The notes under the pieces: generated by a model
Database searches by the model: none
Seen by the model: the letters and a program-made list of their open reading frames with translations, nothing else
What the model was told of the DNA's origin: nothing
Made by a program: the position numbers and the translations under genes
Shown here: one piece after another, positions 29,409-39,468 of the stretch
How the letters are laid out: each line of letters starts with the position of its first letter
Position numbering within the stretch: the stretch's first letter is position 1
Source of the DNA: Xanthomonas arboricola
GTDB lineage: Bacteria; Pseudomonadota; Gammaproteobacteria; Xanthomonadales; Xanthomonadaceae
Assembly (NCBI RefSeq): GCF_003353015.1
Contig: NZ_QREM01000009.1
Coordinates: 633,413 to 697,412 of the forward strand
DNA: 64,000 nt
Direction: 5' to 3'

Positions 29409-32237
29409 GTGGATAATCTCCTAAAGCAGTTCGCGCAGTCATCGCAGCTCGCCGGCGGCAACGCCGCCTACATCGAGGATCTGTACGAGCAGTACCTCGT
29501 CGCCCCGGACAGTGTCGACCCGAAGTGGAAGAGCTATTTCGATGGCTTCAAGGGTCGCGATGCCGGTGATGTGCCGCACTCGGCGGCCATTGCCCACATC
29601 CTCGCCGCCTCCAAACAGGCCGCCAATGCCGGGACCGGCGCAGGCGCCAGTGACGAGCGCGAGCGCAACGTCGGCCGCCTGATCACCGCCTACCGTGCGC
29701 GCGGCCACCTGGGTGCGCAGCTCGACCCGCTCGGCCTGACCCCGCCGGTCAACCCGCCCGACCTGGACCTGCCGTTCCACAGCCTGTCGCAGGCGGATAT
29801 GGACAGCGAGTTCAGCACCGGCGGCGTCGGCGGCCAGCCGCGCATGAAGCTGAAGGATCTGCTGGCCCGCCTGAAGGCGACCTACGCCAGCACCATCGGC
29901 GCGGAGTTCATGCACATCCAGGAATTCGACCAGCGCCAGTGGATCTACAAGCGCCTGGAAGATGCCGGCGGCAAGATCGCCGGGGACGCGGCCAGCCGCA
30001 AGCGCACGCTGGAGCGGCTCACCGCCGCCGAAGGCCTGGAGCGCTACCTGCACACCAAGTACGTCGGCCAGAAGCGCTTCTCGCTGGAAGGCGGCGACGC
30101 GCTGATCCCGATGATGGACGAGATCATTCGCCAGTCCGGCAACGATCAGGTCAAGGACATCGTGATCGGCATGGCCCATCGCGGCCGCCTCAACGTGCTG
30201 GTCAATACGCTGGGCAAGAACCCGCGCAAGCTGTTCGACGAGTTCGAAGGCAAGTTCGAGCACGCCCACGACGACCGCGCGCACACCGGCGACGTCAAGT
30301 ACCACATGGGCTTCTCGGCCGATATCGCGGTCGGTGGCGACAAGCAGGTGCATCTGGCACTGGCCTTCAATCCCTCGCACCTGGAAATCGTCGACCCGGT
30401 CGTGGTCGGCAGCGTGCGGTCGCGCCAGGAACGCTTCGGCGACGCCGAGCGCAAGACCGTGCTGCCGATCCTGATCCACGGCGATGCCGCATTCGCCGGA
30501 CAGGGCGTGGTGATGGAGCTGTTCCAGATGTCGCAGGCGCGCGGTTTCGCCGTCGGCGGCACCGTGCACATCGTGGTCAACAACCAGATCGGCTTCACCA
30601 CCAGCGCCCGCGACGACGCCCGCTCCACGCTGTACTGCACGGACGTTGCCAAGATGATCGGCGCGCCGGTCTTCCACGTGAACGGCGACGACCCGGACGC
30701 GGTGATGTTCGTGTCCAAGCTGGCCTACGAATTCCGCCAGCAGTTCAAGAAGGACGTGGTCATCGACCTGGTCTGCTACCGCCGTTGGGGCCATAACGAG
30801 GCCGACGAACCGGCAGCGACCCAGCCGGTGATGTACCAGACCATCCGCAAGCACAAGACCACCCGCGAGCTGTATGCCGCCAGGCTGGAAAGCGACGGCG
30901 TGCTCAGCGCCGACGAGGCCAAGGCACTGGTCGACGGTTACCGCAACAAGCTCGATTCGGGCGAATACACCACCGAACTGGCGACGCGCAAGCCGGACGA
31001 ATTCGCCATCGACTGGTCCAAGTATCTGGTCGGCACCGCTGCCGATCCGGTCGACACCCGCGTCAAGCGCGAGCAGCTGGACCGTCTGGCCAAGCTGATC
31101 ACCACGATCCCGGAAGGCGTGGAGCTGCATGCCCGCGTCGCCAAGATCTACGAAGACCGCGTCAAGATGGCCGCCGGCGAGCAGGCCGGCGACTGGGGCT
31201 TTGCCGAGAACCTGGCCTACGCCACCTTGCTGGCCGAAGGCCACAAGCTGCGCCTGGTCGGCCAGGACGCCGGTCGCGGCACGTTCTTCCACCGTCACGC
31301 GATCCTGCATGACCAGAAGACCGACAGCTACTACCTGCCGCTGCGCCAGCTGGTGCAGAACCCCGAGGACGCCACCATCATCGACTCGCTGCTCAGCGAA
31401 GAAGCGGTGATGGGCTTCGAGTACGGCTACTCCACCACCGACCCGAATGCGCTGTGCATCTGGGAAGCGCAGTTCGGCGACTTCGCCAATGGCGCGCAGG
31501 TGGTGATCGACCAGTTCATCGCCGCCGGCGAAGCCAAGTGGGGCCGCATCGCGGGCCTGTCGCTGTTCCTGCCGCACGGCTACGAAGGCCAGGGCCCGGA
31601 GCACAGCTCCGCGCGTCTGGAGCGCTTCCTGCAGCTGTGCGCGCTGGAGAACATGCTGGTCTGCGTGCCGACCACACCGGCGCAGTGCTTCCACATGATC
31701 CGCCGGCAGATGCGCATGACCACCCGCAAGCCGCTGGTGGTGATGACGCCCAAGTCGCTGCTGCGCCACAAGCTGGCGGTGTCGAGCCTGGAAGAACTGG
31801 CCGAGGGCGAGTTCCAGCACCTGATTCCCGACGCCAAGGCCGATGCCGGCAAGGTCAAGCGCGTGGTGCTGTGCTCGGGCAAGGTCTATTACGACCTGCT
31901 CGAAGACCAGACCAAGCTTGGCCAGGACGATGTCGCCATCCTGCGCGTGGAGCAGCTGTATCCGTTCCCGCGTGCGCAGCTGGCCGCCGAGCTCAAGGCC
32001 TATGCCAACGCCACCGACGTGGTGTGGTGCCAGGAAGAACCGCAGAACCAGGGTGCGTGGTACCAGATCCGCCACCATCTGAACTTCTGCCTGGCCAGCG
32101 GCCAGAGCCTGCACTACGCAGGCCGTGCCCGTTCGCCCTCGCCTGCCGCCGGCCACATGGCCGACCACATCGCCGAACAGCAGAAGCTGGTCGCCGATGC
32201 GCTCCTCAATCCGTTCAACGACCAAGTCGCTGAATAA
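29409..32237 (+). CDS. sucA: 2-oxoglutarate dehydrogenase E1 component
   Basis: 942 aa from a GTG start (VDNLLKQFAQSS), close to the ~933 of E. coli. It decarboxylates 2-oxoglutarate with thiamine diphosphate and passes the succinyl group to SucB. Visible family blocks: YRARGHLGAQLDPL near 95, IGMAHRGRLNVL, the TPP-binding HGDAAFAGQGVVMELFQ and NGDDPDAVMFVSKLA, and near the C-terminus EEPQNQGAWYQIRHHL. No clear Shine-Dalgarno precedes the GTG; a TTG 75 bases upstream is the only in-frame alternative. Confidence 0.95.
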   Translation: MDNLLKQFAQSSQLAGGNAAYIEDLYEQYLVAPDSVDPKWKSYFDGFKGRDAGDVPHSAAIAHILAASKQAANAGTGAGASDERERNVGRLITAYRARGHLGAQLDPLGLTPPVNPPDLDLPFHSLSQADMDSEFSTGGVGGQPRMKLKDLLARLKATYASTIGAEFMHIQEFDQRQWIYKRLEDAGGKIAGDAASRKRTLERLTAAEGLERYLHTKYVGQKRFSLEGGDALIPMMDEIIRQSGNDQVKDIVIGMAHRGRLNVLVNTLGKNPRKLFDEFEGKFEHAHDDRAHTGDVKYHMGFSADIAVGGDKQVHLALAFNPSHLEIVDPVVVGSVRSRQERFGDAERKTVLPILIHGDAAFAGQGVVMELFQMSQARGFAVGGTVHIVVNNQIGFTTSARDDARSTLYCTDVAKMIGAPVFHVNGDDPDAVMFVSKLAYEFRQQFKKDVVIDLVCYRRWGHNEADEPAATQPVMYQTIRKHKTTRELYAARLESDGVLSADEAKALVDGYRNKLDSGEYTTELATRKPDEFAIDWSKYLVGTAADPVDTRVKREQLDRLAKLITTIPEGVELHARVAKIYEDRVKMAAGEQAGDWGFAENLAYATLLAEGHKLRLVGQDAGRGTFFHRHAILHDQKTDSYYLPLRQLVQNPEDATIIDSLLSEEAVMGFEYGYSTTDPNALCIWEAQFGDFANGAQVVIDQFIAAGEAKWGRIAGLSLFLPHGYEGQGPEHSSARLERFLQLCALENMLVCVPTTPAQCFHMIRRQMRMTTRKPLVVMTPKSLLRHKLAVSSLEELAEGEFQHLIPDAKADAGKVKRVVLCSGKVYYDLLEDQTKLGQDDVAILRVEQLYPFPRAQLAAELKAYANATDVVWCQEEPQNQGAWYQIRHHLNFCLASGQSLHYAGRARSPSPAAGHMADHIAEQQKLVADALLNPFNDQVAE

Positions 32238-32279
32238 CTCCTCTTTCCCAAAGAACGCAAACCTTAGGACGCTCCCCGA

Positions 32280-33494
32280 ATGGCCACCGAAGTCAAAGTT
32301 CCGGTACTGCCCGAATCCGTTTCCGACGCCACCATCGCCAGCTGGCACAAGAAGGCCGGTGAAGCGGTCAAGCGCGACGAGAATCTGGTCGACCTGGAAA
32401 CCGACAAGGTCGTGTTGGAAGTTCCTTCGCCGGTCGACGGCGTGCTGAAGGAAATCAAGTTCGAAGAAGGCAGCACCGTCACCAGCAACCAGATCCTGGC
32501 GATCATCGAGGAAGGCGCCGTGGCTGCGGCCGCACCGGCCGAAGAGAAGAAGGCCGATGCACCAGCACCTGCCGCTGCTGCCCCAGCCGCAGCGCCGGCC
32601 CCGGCGGCTGCCGCTGCGCCGGCCGCTGCCTCCAAGTCGGCTGCCGATGCGCTGCCCCCGGGTGCGCGTTTTGCCGCGATCACCCAGGGCGTGGACCCGG
32701 CCCAGGTCGAGGGCACCGGCCGTCGTGGCGCGGTGACCAAGGAAGACATCGTCAACTTCGCCAAGGCCGGCGGCGTGGGCAAGGCCTCCGGCGCCCGTCC
32801 GGAAGAGCGCGTGCCGATGACCCGCGTGCGCAAGACCATCGCCAAGCGCCTGATGGAGTCCAAGAACTCCACCGCGATGCTGACCACCTTCAACGAGGTC
32901 AACCTGGCCAAGGTGTCGGCCGCGCGCAAGGAGCTGCAGGACGAGTTCCAGAAGGCGCACGGCATCAAGCTCGGTTTCATGAGCTTCTTCGTCAAGGCCG
33001 CCGCCAACGCGCTGCAGCGCTTCCCGCTGGTCAACGCCTCGATCGACGGCGACGACATCATCTATCACGGCTACAGCGACATCTCGATCGCCGTGTCCAC
33101 CGACAAGGGCCTGGTCACGCCGGTGCTGCGTAACGTCGAGCGCCAGTCGTTCGCCGATGTCGAACAGGGCATCGCCGACTACGCCGCCAAGGCGCGCGCC
33201 GGCAAGCTGGGCCTGGACGACCTGCAGGGCGGCACCTTCACCATCACCAACGGCGGCACCTTCGGCTCGCTGCTGTCGACCCCGATCATCAACCCGCCGC
33301 AGAGCGCCATCCTGGGCATGCACGCGATCAAGGAACGTCCGATCGCCGAGAACGGACAGGTCGTGATCGCGCCGATGATGTACCTGGCGCTGTCCTACGA
33401 CCACCGCATCATCGACGGCAAGGATTCGGTGCAGTTCCTGGTCGACATCAAGAACCAGCTGGAAAACCCGGGCCGGATGTTGTTCGGTCTGTGA
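32280..33494 (+). CDS. sucB: dihydrolipoyl succinyltransferase (E2)
   Basis: 404 aa. The N-terminal lipoyl domain has the lipoylated Lys in [13 protein letters not shown] (~residue 43). An Ala/Pro-rich flexible linker (~85-120), an E3-binding domain (~120-155, [19 protein letters not shown]) and the catalytic domain with [11 protein letters not shown] near the C-terminus follow. It transfers the succinyl group to CoA. It starts 42 bp after sucA; an inverted-repeat element separates it from lpd. Confidence 0.96.
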   Translation: MATEVKVPVLPESVSDATIASWHKKAGEAVKRDENLVDLETDKVVLEVPSPVDGVLKEIKFEEGSTVTSNQILAIIEEGAVAAAAPAEEKKADAPAPAAAAPAAAPAPAAAAAPAAASKSAADALPPGARFAAITQGVDPAQVEGTGRRGAVTKEDIVNFAKAGGVGKASGARPEERVPMTRVRKTIAKRLMESKNSTAMLTTFNEVNLAKVSAARKELQDEFQKAHGIKLGFMSFFVKAAANALQRFPLVNASIDGDDIIYHGYSDISIAVSTDKGLVTPVLRNVERQSFADVEQGIADYAAKARAGKLGLDDLQGGTFTITNGGTFGSLLSTPIINPPQSAILGMHAIKERPIAENGQVVIAPMMYLALSYDHRIIDGKDSVQFLVDIKNQLENPGRMLFGL

Positions 33495-33503
33495 TGAAAG
33501 CCG

Positions 33504-35049
<1,546 letters not shown>

Positions 35050-35051
35050 CC

Positions 35052-35265
35052 GGGATTGGTGGATTCGGGATTGGGGATTCGCAAGTGCGGCTCCCGGTCC
35101 CGGCCCTCTCCGGCAATGACATGGCGCCGGGTGAAAACCCGGCGTTCTGTTTTTCAAGCCAGGCAAGAACTCAAACAATTCAGCGCGCCCCCTGCCGATG
35201 GCATCACCTGCAATCAGCAGCGCTGCCTCGCTTTTACCAATCCCCAATCCCAACTCCCGAATCCC
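35052..35265. repeat. dispersed inverted-repeat element E4 (lpd-LOG gap)
   Basis: Left arm GGGATTGGTGGATTCGGG-type units (35052-35080), right arm CCAATCCCCAATCCC / ACTCCCGAATCCC (35238-35265), with about 155 bp of unrelated sequence between, the longest copy in the window. The right arm ends one base before the ATG of the next gene, leaving no room for a normal Shine-Dalgarno. Otherwise nothing is seen in this gap. Confidence 0.75.
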
Positions 35266-35859
35266 ATGAAAAGCATCTGCGTCTACTGCGGTTCCAATGC
35301 CGGCAACAAGCCCGTGTACGTCGAACGTGCCACCGAACTTGGCCAGCGCATCGCGGCCCAGGGGCTTCGGCTGGTCTATGGCGGCGGCAACGTCGGACTC
35401 ATGGGCACGGTGGCCAATGCGGTGCTGGCCGCCGGTGGTGAAGTCACCGGCGTGATTCCGCAGCAGCTGGCCGATTGGGAAGTGGCACATCGCGGGCTGA
35501 CCACGCTGGAAATCGTCGGCTCCATGCATGCGCGCAAGATGCGCATGTTCGAGCTGTCCGATGCCTTCGTCGCCCTGCCCGGGGGCTTCGGCACGATGGA
35601 AGAGATCTTCGAGATGCTGACCTGGCGGCAGTTGGGCATCGGCAACAAGCCGTGCGCCTTCCTGGATGTGGCCGAGTTCTACGCACCTTTGATCGGCATG
35701 ATCGACCGCATGGTGGAGGAGCGCTTCCTGCATCCGGACCAGCGCACCGACCTGTGGTACGGCGCCGACATCGAACAGATGCTGGAGTGGATGCAGCATT
35801 ACTCGCCGGCGCAGGCCTCGAAGTGGATCGACGAGAAGCGCCGCTCCACCCTGGTGTAA
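35266..35859 (+). CDS. LOG-family protein (cytokinin riboside 5'-monophosphate phosphoribohydrolase-like)
   Basis: 197 aa. Contains the two diagnostic motifs of the LOG/TIGR00730 family, GGGNVGLMG (~44-52) and LPGGFGTMEE (~104-113), which bind the nucleotide and carry the catalytic Glu. Members cleave N6-substituted AMP (cytokinin precursors) or AMP itself. In a plant-associated bacterium cytokinin activation is possible but not shown. The ATG directly abuts repeat E4, with CCCGAATCCC in place of a Shine-Dalgarno. Confidence 0.88.
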   Translation: MKSICVYCGSNAGNKPVYVERATELGQRIAAQGLRLVYGGGNVGLMGTVANAVLAAGGEVTGVIPQQLADWEVAHRGLTTLEIVGSMHARKMRMFELSDAFVALPGGFGTMEEIFEMLTWRQLGIGNKPCAFLDVAEFYAPLIGMIDRMVEERFLHPDQRTDLWYGADIEQMLEWMQHYSPAQASKWIDEKRRSTLV

Positions 35860-36009
35860 GACGGCAGCCTGCGCTAATCGCCCCCGGGGCTGCGCGCGCC
35901 CATCGCGCACCCGGCCCGTCGCAACGCGCCGCCGGAGGCACTGCCGATCTGCCAGCCTGCAAGGGCAGTCACGCTGGCGGCAGCGTCCGGCACGACCGGC
36001 TCGCATACA

Positions 36010-36612
36010 ATGGCGACGATGCTCGATACCCTCGCCGCTGACGCGCGCCACAGCCTGGACATCAAGCACAGCCGCTTCCTGGCCCACGCTGCGGCACTGG
36101 ACGCTCCCGCGCAGGCGCTGGAAATCGTGCAGCGCGTGTCCGTTGCCGATGCCACCCACAATTGCTGGGCCTATCGGTTCGGGCAGGACTATCGCTCCAG
36201 CGACGACGGCGAGCCCAGCGGCACTGCCGGGCGGCCGATTCTGGCGGCCATCGATGGCCAGGGCTACGACCGCGTGGTGGTGGTGGTCACCCGTTGGTAT
36301 GGCGGCATCAAGCTTGGTGCCGGCGGGCTGGTGCGTGCCTACGGTGGCGCAGCGGCCGAATGCCTGCGGCTGGCCACGCGACAACCGTTGATCGCGCTGT
36401 CGCTGCTCGACCTGCAATGCCGGTTCGACGACCTCGGCCTGGTGCATGCTGCCTTGAGCGCCTTCCACGCCGACAAGCTGGATGAACGTTTCGACGCGCA
36501 TGGCGCCGCATTGCGCGTGCAACTGCCTGCCGATCAGCTGGCCGGCTTGAAAACGCGCCTGTGCGACGCCACTCGCAACCGTGTCCACCTCTCATCACCG
36601 GAAGCCGCATGA
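36010..36612 (+). CDS. yigZ: YigZ/IMPACT family protein
   Basis: 200 aa. N-terminal UPF0029/Impact domain with the signature THNCWAYRFG, SSDDGEPSGTAGRPIL and VVVVVTRWYGGIKLGAGGLVRAY (residues ~50-115), and a ferredoxin-like C-terminal domain. Eukaryotic IMPACT regulates translation; the bacterial role is not settled. It overlaps the following ABC exporter gene (ATGA). A second in-frame ATG lies three codons in. Confidence 0.9.
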   Translation: MATMLDTLAADARHSLDIKHSRFLAHAAALDAPAQALEIVQRVSVADATHNCWAYRFGQDYRSSDDGEPSGTAGRPILAAIDGQGYDRVVVVVTRWYGGIKLGAGGLVRAYGGAAAECLRLATRQPLIALSLLDLQCRFDDLGLVHAALSAFHADKLDERFDAHGAALRVQLPADQLAGLKTRLCDATRNRVHLSSPEAA

Positions 36613-38378
36613 ACCAGCCAGCCGCCGCCAGGCCCAACCCATTGCGGAAGCTTGGCAGCCTGCGCACCTTGTGGCCGTTCGTGCAGCGCCAGCGTGGCCT
36701 GTTCGCCGCCTGGCTGATCGCACTGGCCATTTCCTCGGCTGCGACGTTGAGCCTGCCGGCGGCGGTCAAGCAGATGATCGACCATGGGTTTTCCGGCGGC
36801 TCGCAGATCAACCACGCCTTCGCGTTGCTGTTCGCCGTGGCGGTGGTGCTGGCGGTGGCGACGGCCGCGCGCTTCTATTTCGTCGCGCTGCTGGGCGAAA
36901 AGGTGGTCGCCGACCTGCGCGGCCGCCTGTATGCACATCTGATCGGGCTGGACGCCGGCTTTCATGATCGCAGCCGCAGTGGCGAGCTGGTGTCGCGGCT
37001 GTCGGCCGACAGCGAGCTGCTGCGCGGGGTGATCGGCACCACCATGTCGGTGGCGTTGCGCAGCTCGGTGACGGTGATCGGCAGCATGGTGATGCTGTTC
37101 GTCACCAGCCCGCGGCTGGCCGGCTTCACCCTGATCGGCATTCCGCTGGCGGTGCTGCCGATCGTGCTGGGCGCACGCCGCCTGCAGAAGATCTCGCGCG
37201 CCAGCCAGGACCGCGTGGCCGATGCCAACACGCTGGCGGCCGAGACGCTGGGCGCGGTGCGCACCGTGCAGGCGCATGCGCGCGAGCGCTACGAGAGCCA
37301 GCGTTTCAGCCAGGCCCTGTTTGCCGCGATCGATACCGCACGGCTGCGCATCCGCACCCAGGCCACGGTCACTGCGGTGGCGATCATGCTGATCTTCGGC
37401 GCCATCGTCGGTGTGCTGTGGCTGGGCGCGCACGATGTGATCGCCGGACGCATGACGCCCGGCACGTTGGGACAGTTCGTGCTGTACGCACTGATCGGCG
37501 GCGGCTCGGTCGGCGCATTGGCCGAGGTCTGGAACGAATTGCAGCGCGCGGCCGGCGGCATGGGCCGGGTCGGCGAATTGCTCGACGAGCAGCCGGCGAT
37601 CGTCGCGCCGGCCATGCCGCAGCCCTTGCCGCAGCCGCTGCGCGGTGCGATCCATTTCGACCAGGTGGTGTTTCATTATCCGCAGCGCCCGGATGCGCCG
37701 GCGCTGGATGGCTTCGACCTGCATGTCCATCCAGGCGAAACCGTGGCGCTGGTCGGGCCCTCCGGTGCCGGCAAGAGCACCGTGCTGGCGATGTTGCTGC
37801 GCTTCCATGATCCGGTCAGCGGCAGGCTGCGCATCGACGAGGTGGACCTGCGCCAGACCGACCCGGTGCTGCTGCGCGAACGGATTGCACTGGTGCCGCA
37901 GCAACCGACGCTGTTTGCCGCCAGCGCCGCCGACAACATCCGCTACGGGCGCCTGGATGCCAGCGATGCGGAGGTGCAAGCCGCGGCGGCGGCGGCCGAG
38001 GCCGATGGCTTCATCCGCGCCCTGCCGCAGGGCTACGCCAGCGAGCTGGGCGAACGCGGCACACGCCTGTCGGGCGGCCAGCAGCAACGGGTGGCGATCG
38101 CGCGCGCCCTGCTCAAGGACGCGCCGATCCTGCTGCTGGACGAGGCCACCAGCGCGCTGGATGCGCAGAGCGAACGCGCGGTGCAGCAGGCGCTGGACCG
38201 CTTGATGGAAGGCCGCACCACGCTGGTCATCGCCCATCGCCTGGCCACCGTGCTCAAGGCCGACCGCATCGTGGTGATGGATGCCGGCCGCATCGTCGCG
38301 CAGGGCACGCACGCGCAATTGATCGCCGAAGGCGGCCTGTACGCCGAGCTGGCGCGGCTGCAGTTCATCGATCAGTGA
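36609..38378 (+). CDS. ABC exporter, fused membrane and ATPase domains
   Basis: 589 aa half-transporter. Six-helix type I exporter domain (~1-320) and nucleotide-binding domain (~340-589) with Walker A GPSGAGKST, Q-loop VPQQP, signature LSGGQQQRVAIARALL, Walker B ILLLDEATSALD and H-loop IAHRL, all intact. Expected to work as a homodimer in the inner membrane, of the lipid/multidrug (MsbA-like) type; substrate unknown. Useful comparison for the degenerate ABC protein 1.1 kb downstream. Confidence 0.92.
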   Translation: MNQPAAARPNPLRKLGSLRTLWPFVQRQRGLFAAWLIALAISSAATLSLPAAVKQMIDHGFSGGSQINHAFALLFAVAVVLAVATAARFYFVALLGEKVVADLRGRLYAHLIGLDAGFHDRSRSGELVSRLSADSELLRGVIGTTMSVALRSSVTVIGSMVMLFVTSPRLAGFTLIGIPLAVLPIVLGARRLQKISRASQDRVADANTLAAETLGAVRTVQAHARERYESQRFSQALFAAIDTARLRIRTQATVTAVAIMLIFGAIVGVLWLGAHDVIAGRMTPGTLGQFVLYALIGGGSVGALAEVWNELQRAAGGMGRVGELLDEQPAIVAPAMPQPLPQPLRGAIHFDQVVFHYPQRPDAPALDGFDLHVHPGETVALVGPSGAGKSTVLAMLLRFHDPVSGRLRIDEVDLRQTDPVLLRERIALVPQQPTLFAASAADNIRYGRLDASDAEVQAAAAAAEADGFIRALPQGYASELGERGTRLSGGQQQRVAIARALLKDAPILLLDEATSALDAQSERAVQQALDRLMEGRTTLVIAHRLATVLKADRIVVMDAGRIVAQGTHAQLIAEGGLYAELARLQFIDQ

Positions 38379-38480
38379 CGCCTGGGTGACACCGTCCCGT
38401 GCTGTCATGCCGGTATGTTGGCGGCAGCGGTCCGGGCCGATCCTGCGCCCCCACGCGCCCCACCCCTGACGACATCCCGC

Positions 38481-39380
38481 ATGCCCCGCCCCAGAACCAC
38501 CATTCGCCAGCTCAGTTATTTCGTCGCGCTCGCCGACACCGGCAGCTTCACCCGTGCCGCCGAGCAGATGGGCGTGTCGCAACCCTCGTTGTCGCAGCAG
38601 ATCCGTGCGCTGGAGACCATCGTCGGCGCCGCGCTGTTCGAGCGTGGCGTGCCGGCCATCCTGACCCCGCTCGGGCGCGACCTGCTCGATCGTGCGCGCA
38701 GCATCCTGCTGGACGTGGCCGATCTGGAAGACGTTCGCGCCACCTCGGCCGACACCTTGATCGGCACCATCCGGCTGGGCGTGTCGCCCACGCTGGGCGC
38801 CTACCTGATGCCGAGCCTGGTCGCGCGCCTGCATCGCGAACACCCGGCACTGCGCGTGCACGTGCGCGAAGGCCTGCCGACCGTACTCGCCAGCGGCCTG
38901 GCCAGCGGCGTGCACGACCTGATCCTGGCGCAACTGCCGGTAGCCGGGCGCGGCCTGCACAGCGAGCGGCTGTTCCGCGAACCGCTGCACGTGACCATGG
39001 CCGCCGATCATCCCCTGCGTGCCAAGGCCTGCATCACGCCGGCCGATCTGCGCGGCGCCAACCTGCTCACCCTGATGCCCGAATACCGCCTGGCCGAACA
39101 GGTCGCGGCGATCGCCATGGACGTCGGCGCCAACGTCTTGCGCAATTACGAAGGCACCAGCCTGGATGCGATCCGCCAGATGGCCGGGATGGGCATGGGT
39201 CTTGCTTTATTGCCAGACCTGTATGTGCGCCAGGAAATCCGCGAAGGCGACGATGTCGTCGTCCGGCCGATCAAAGGCGGACGCTACTATAGGGAGATCG
39301 GGCTGCTGTGGCGGCAAGGTGCGGGGCGCGCGCCGGCCTTCGGCCTGATCGCCGATCTTTTGCGGGCAGTGGCCGCATAG
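38481..39380 (+). CDS. LysR-family regulator, OxyR-like but without redox cysteines
   Basis: 299 aa. N-terminal winged helix (TIRQLSYFVALADTGSFTRAAEQMGVSQPSLSQQIRALE) and a LysR effector domain that reads like OxyR (EGTSLDAIRQMAGMGMGLALLPDLYV). In OxyR the redox pair lies in GHCLRDQ and a Cys nine residues later; here the segment is LMPEYRLAEQVAAIAMDVG with neither Cys. It therefore cannot sense peroxide by that disulfide. It stands 88 bp upstream of the secretion-like trio in the same direction and may regulate it. Confidence 0.85.
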   Translation: MPRPRTTIRQLSYFVALADTGSFTRAAEQMGVSQPSLSQQIRALETIVGAALFERGVPAILTPLGRDLLDRARSILLDVADLEDVRATSADTLIGTIRLGVSPTLGAYLMPSLVARLHREHPALRVHVREGLPTVLASGLASGVHDLILAQLPVAGRGLHSERLFREPLHVTMAADHPLRAKACITPADLRGANLLTLMPEYRLAEQVAAIAMDVGANVLRNYEGTSLDAIRQMAGMGMGLALLPDLYVRQEIREGDDVVVRPIKGGRYYREIGLLWRQGAGRAPAFGLIADLLRAVAA

Positions 39381-39468
39381 GAAAATCCTATGCGTCGAAT
39401 AAGCGCCGCGGCCTTGTTCGCCAACTGCAACTCGTCAATGCTTCATTGAACTCATCAACGGAAATCGA

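Noticed and set aside
36609-38378. Treating this intact ABC exporter as the ATPase of the 39469-43629 system
   Set aside because: It has its own membrane domain, is coupled to yigZ, and is separated by the LysR gene; a link is possible but not supported by sequence.
38481-39380. Calling the LysR protein OxyR
   Set aside because: Neither redox cysteine is present and its neighbours are not peroxide genes.
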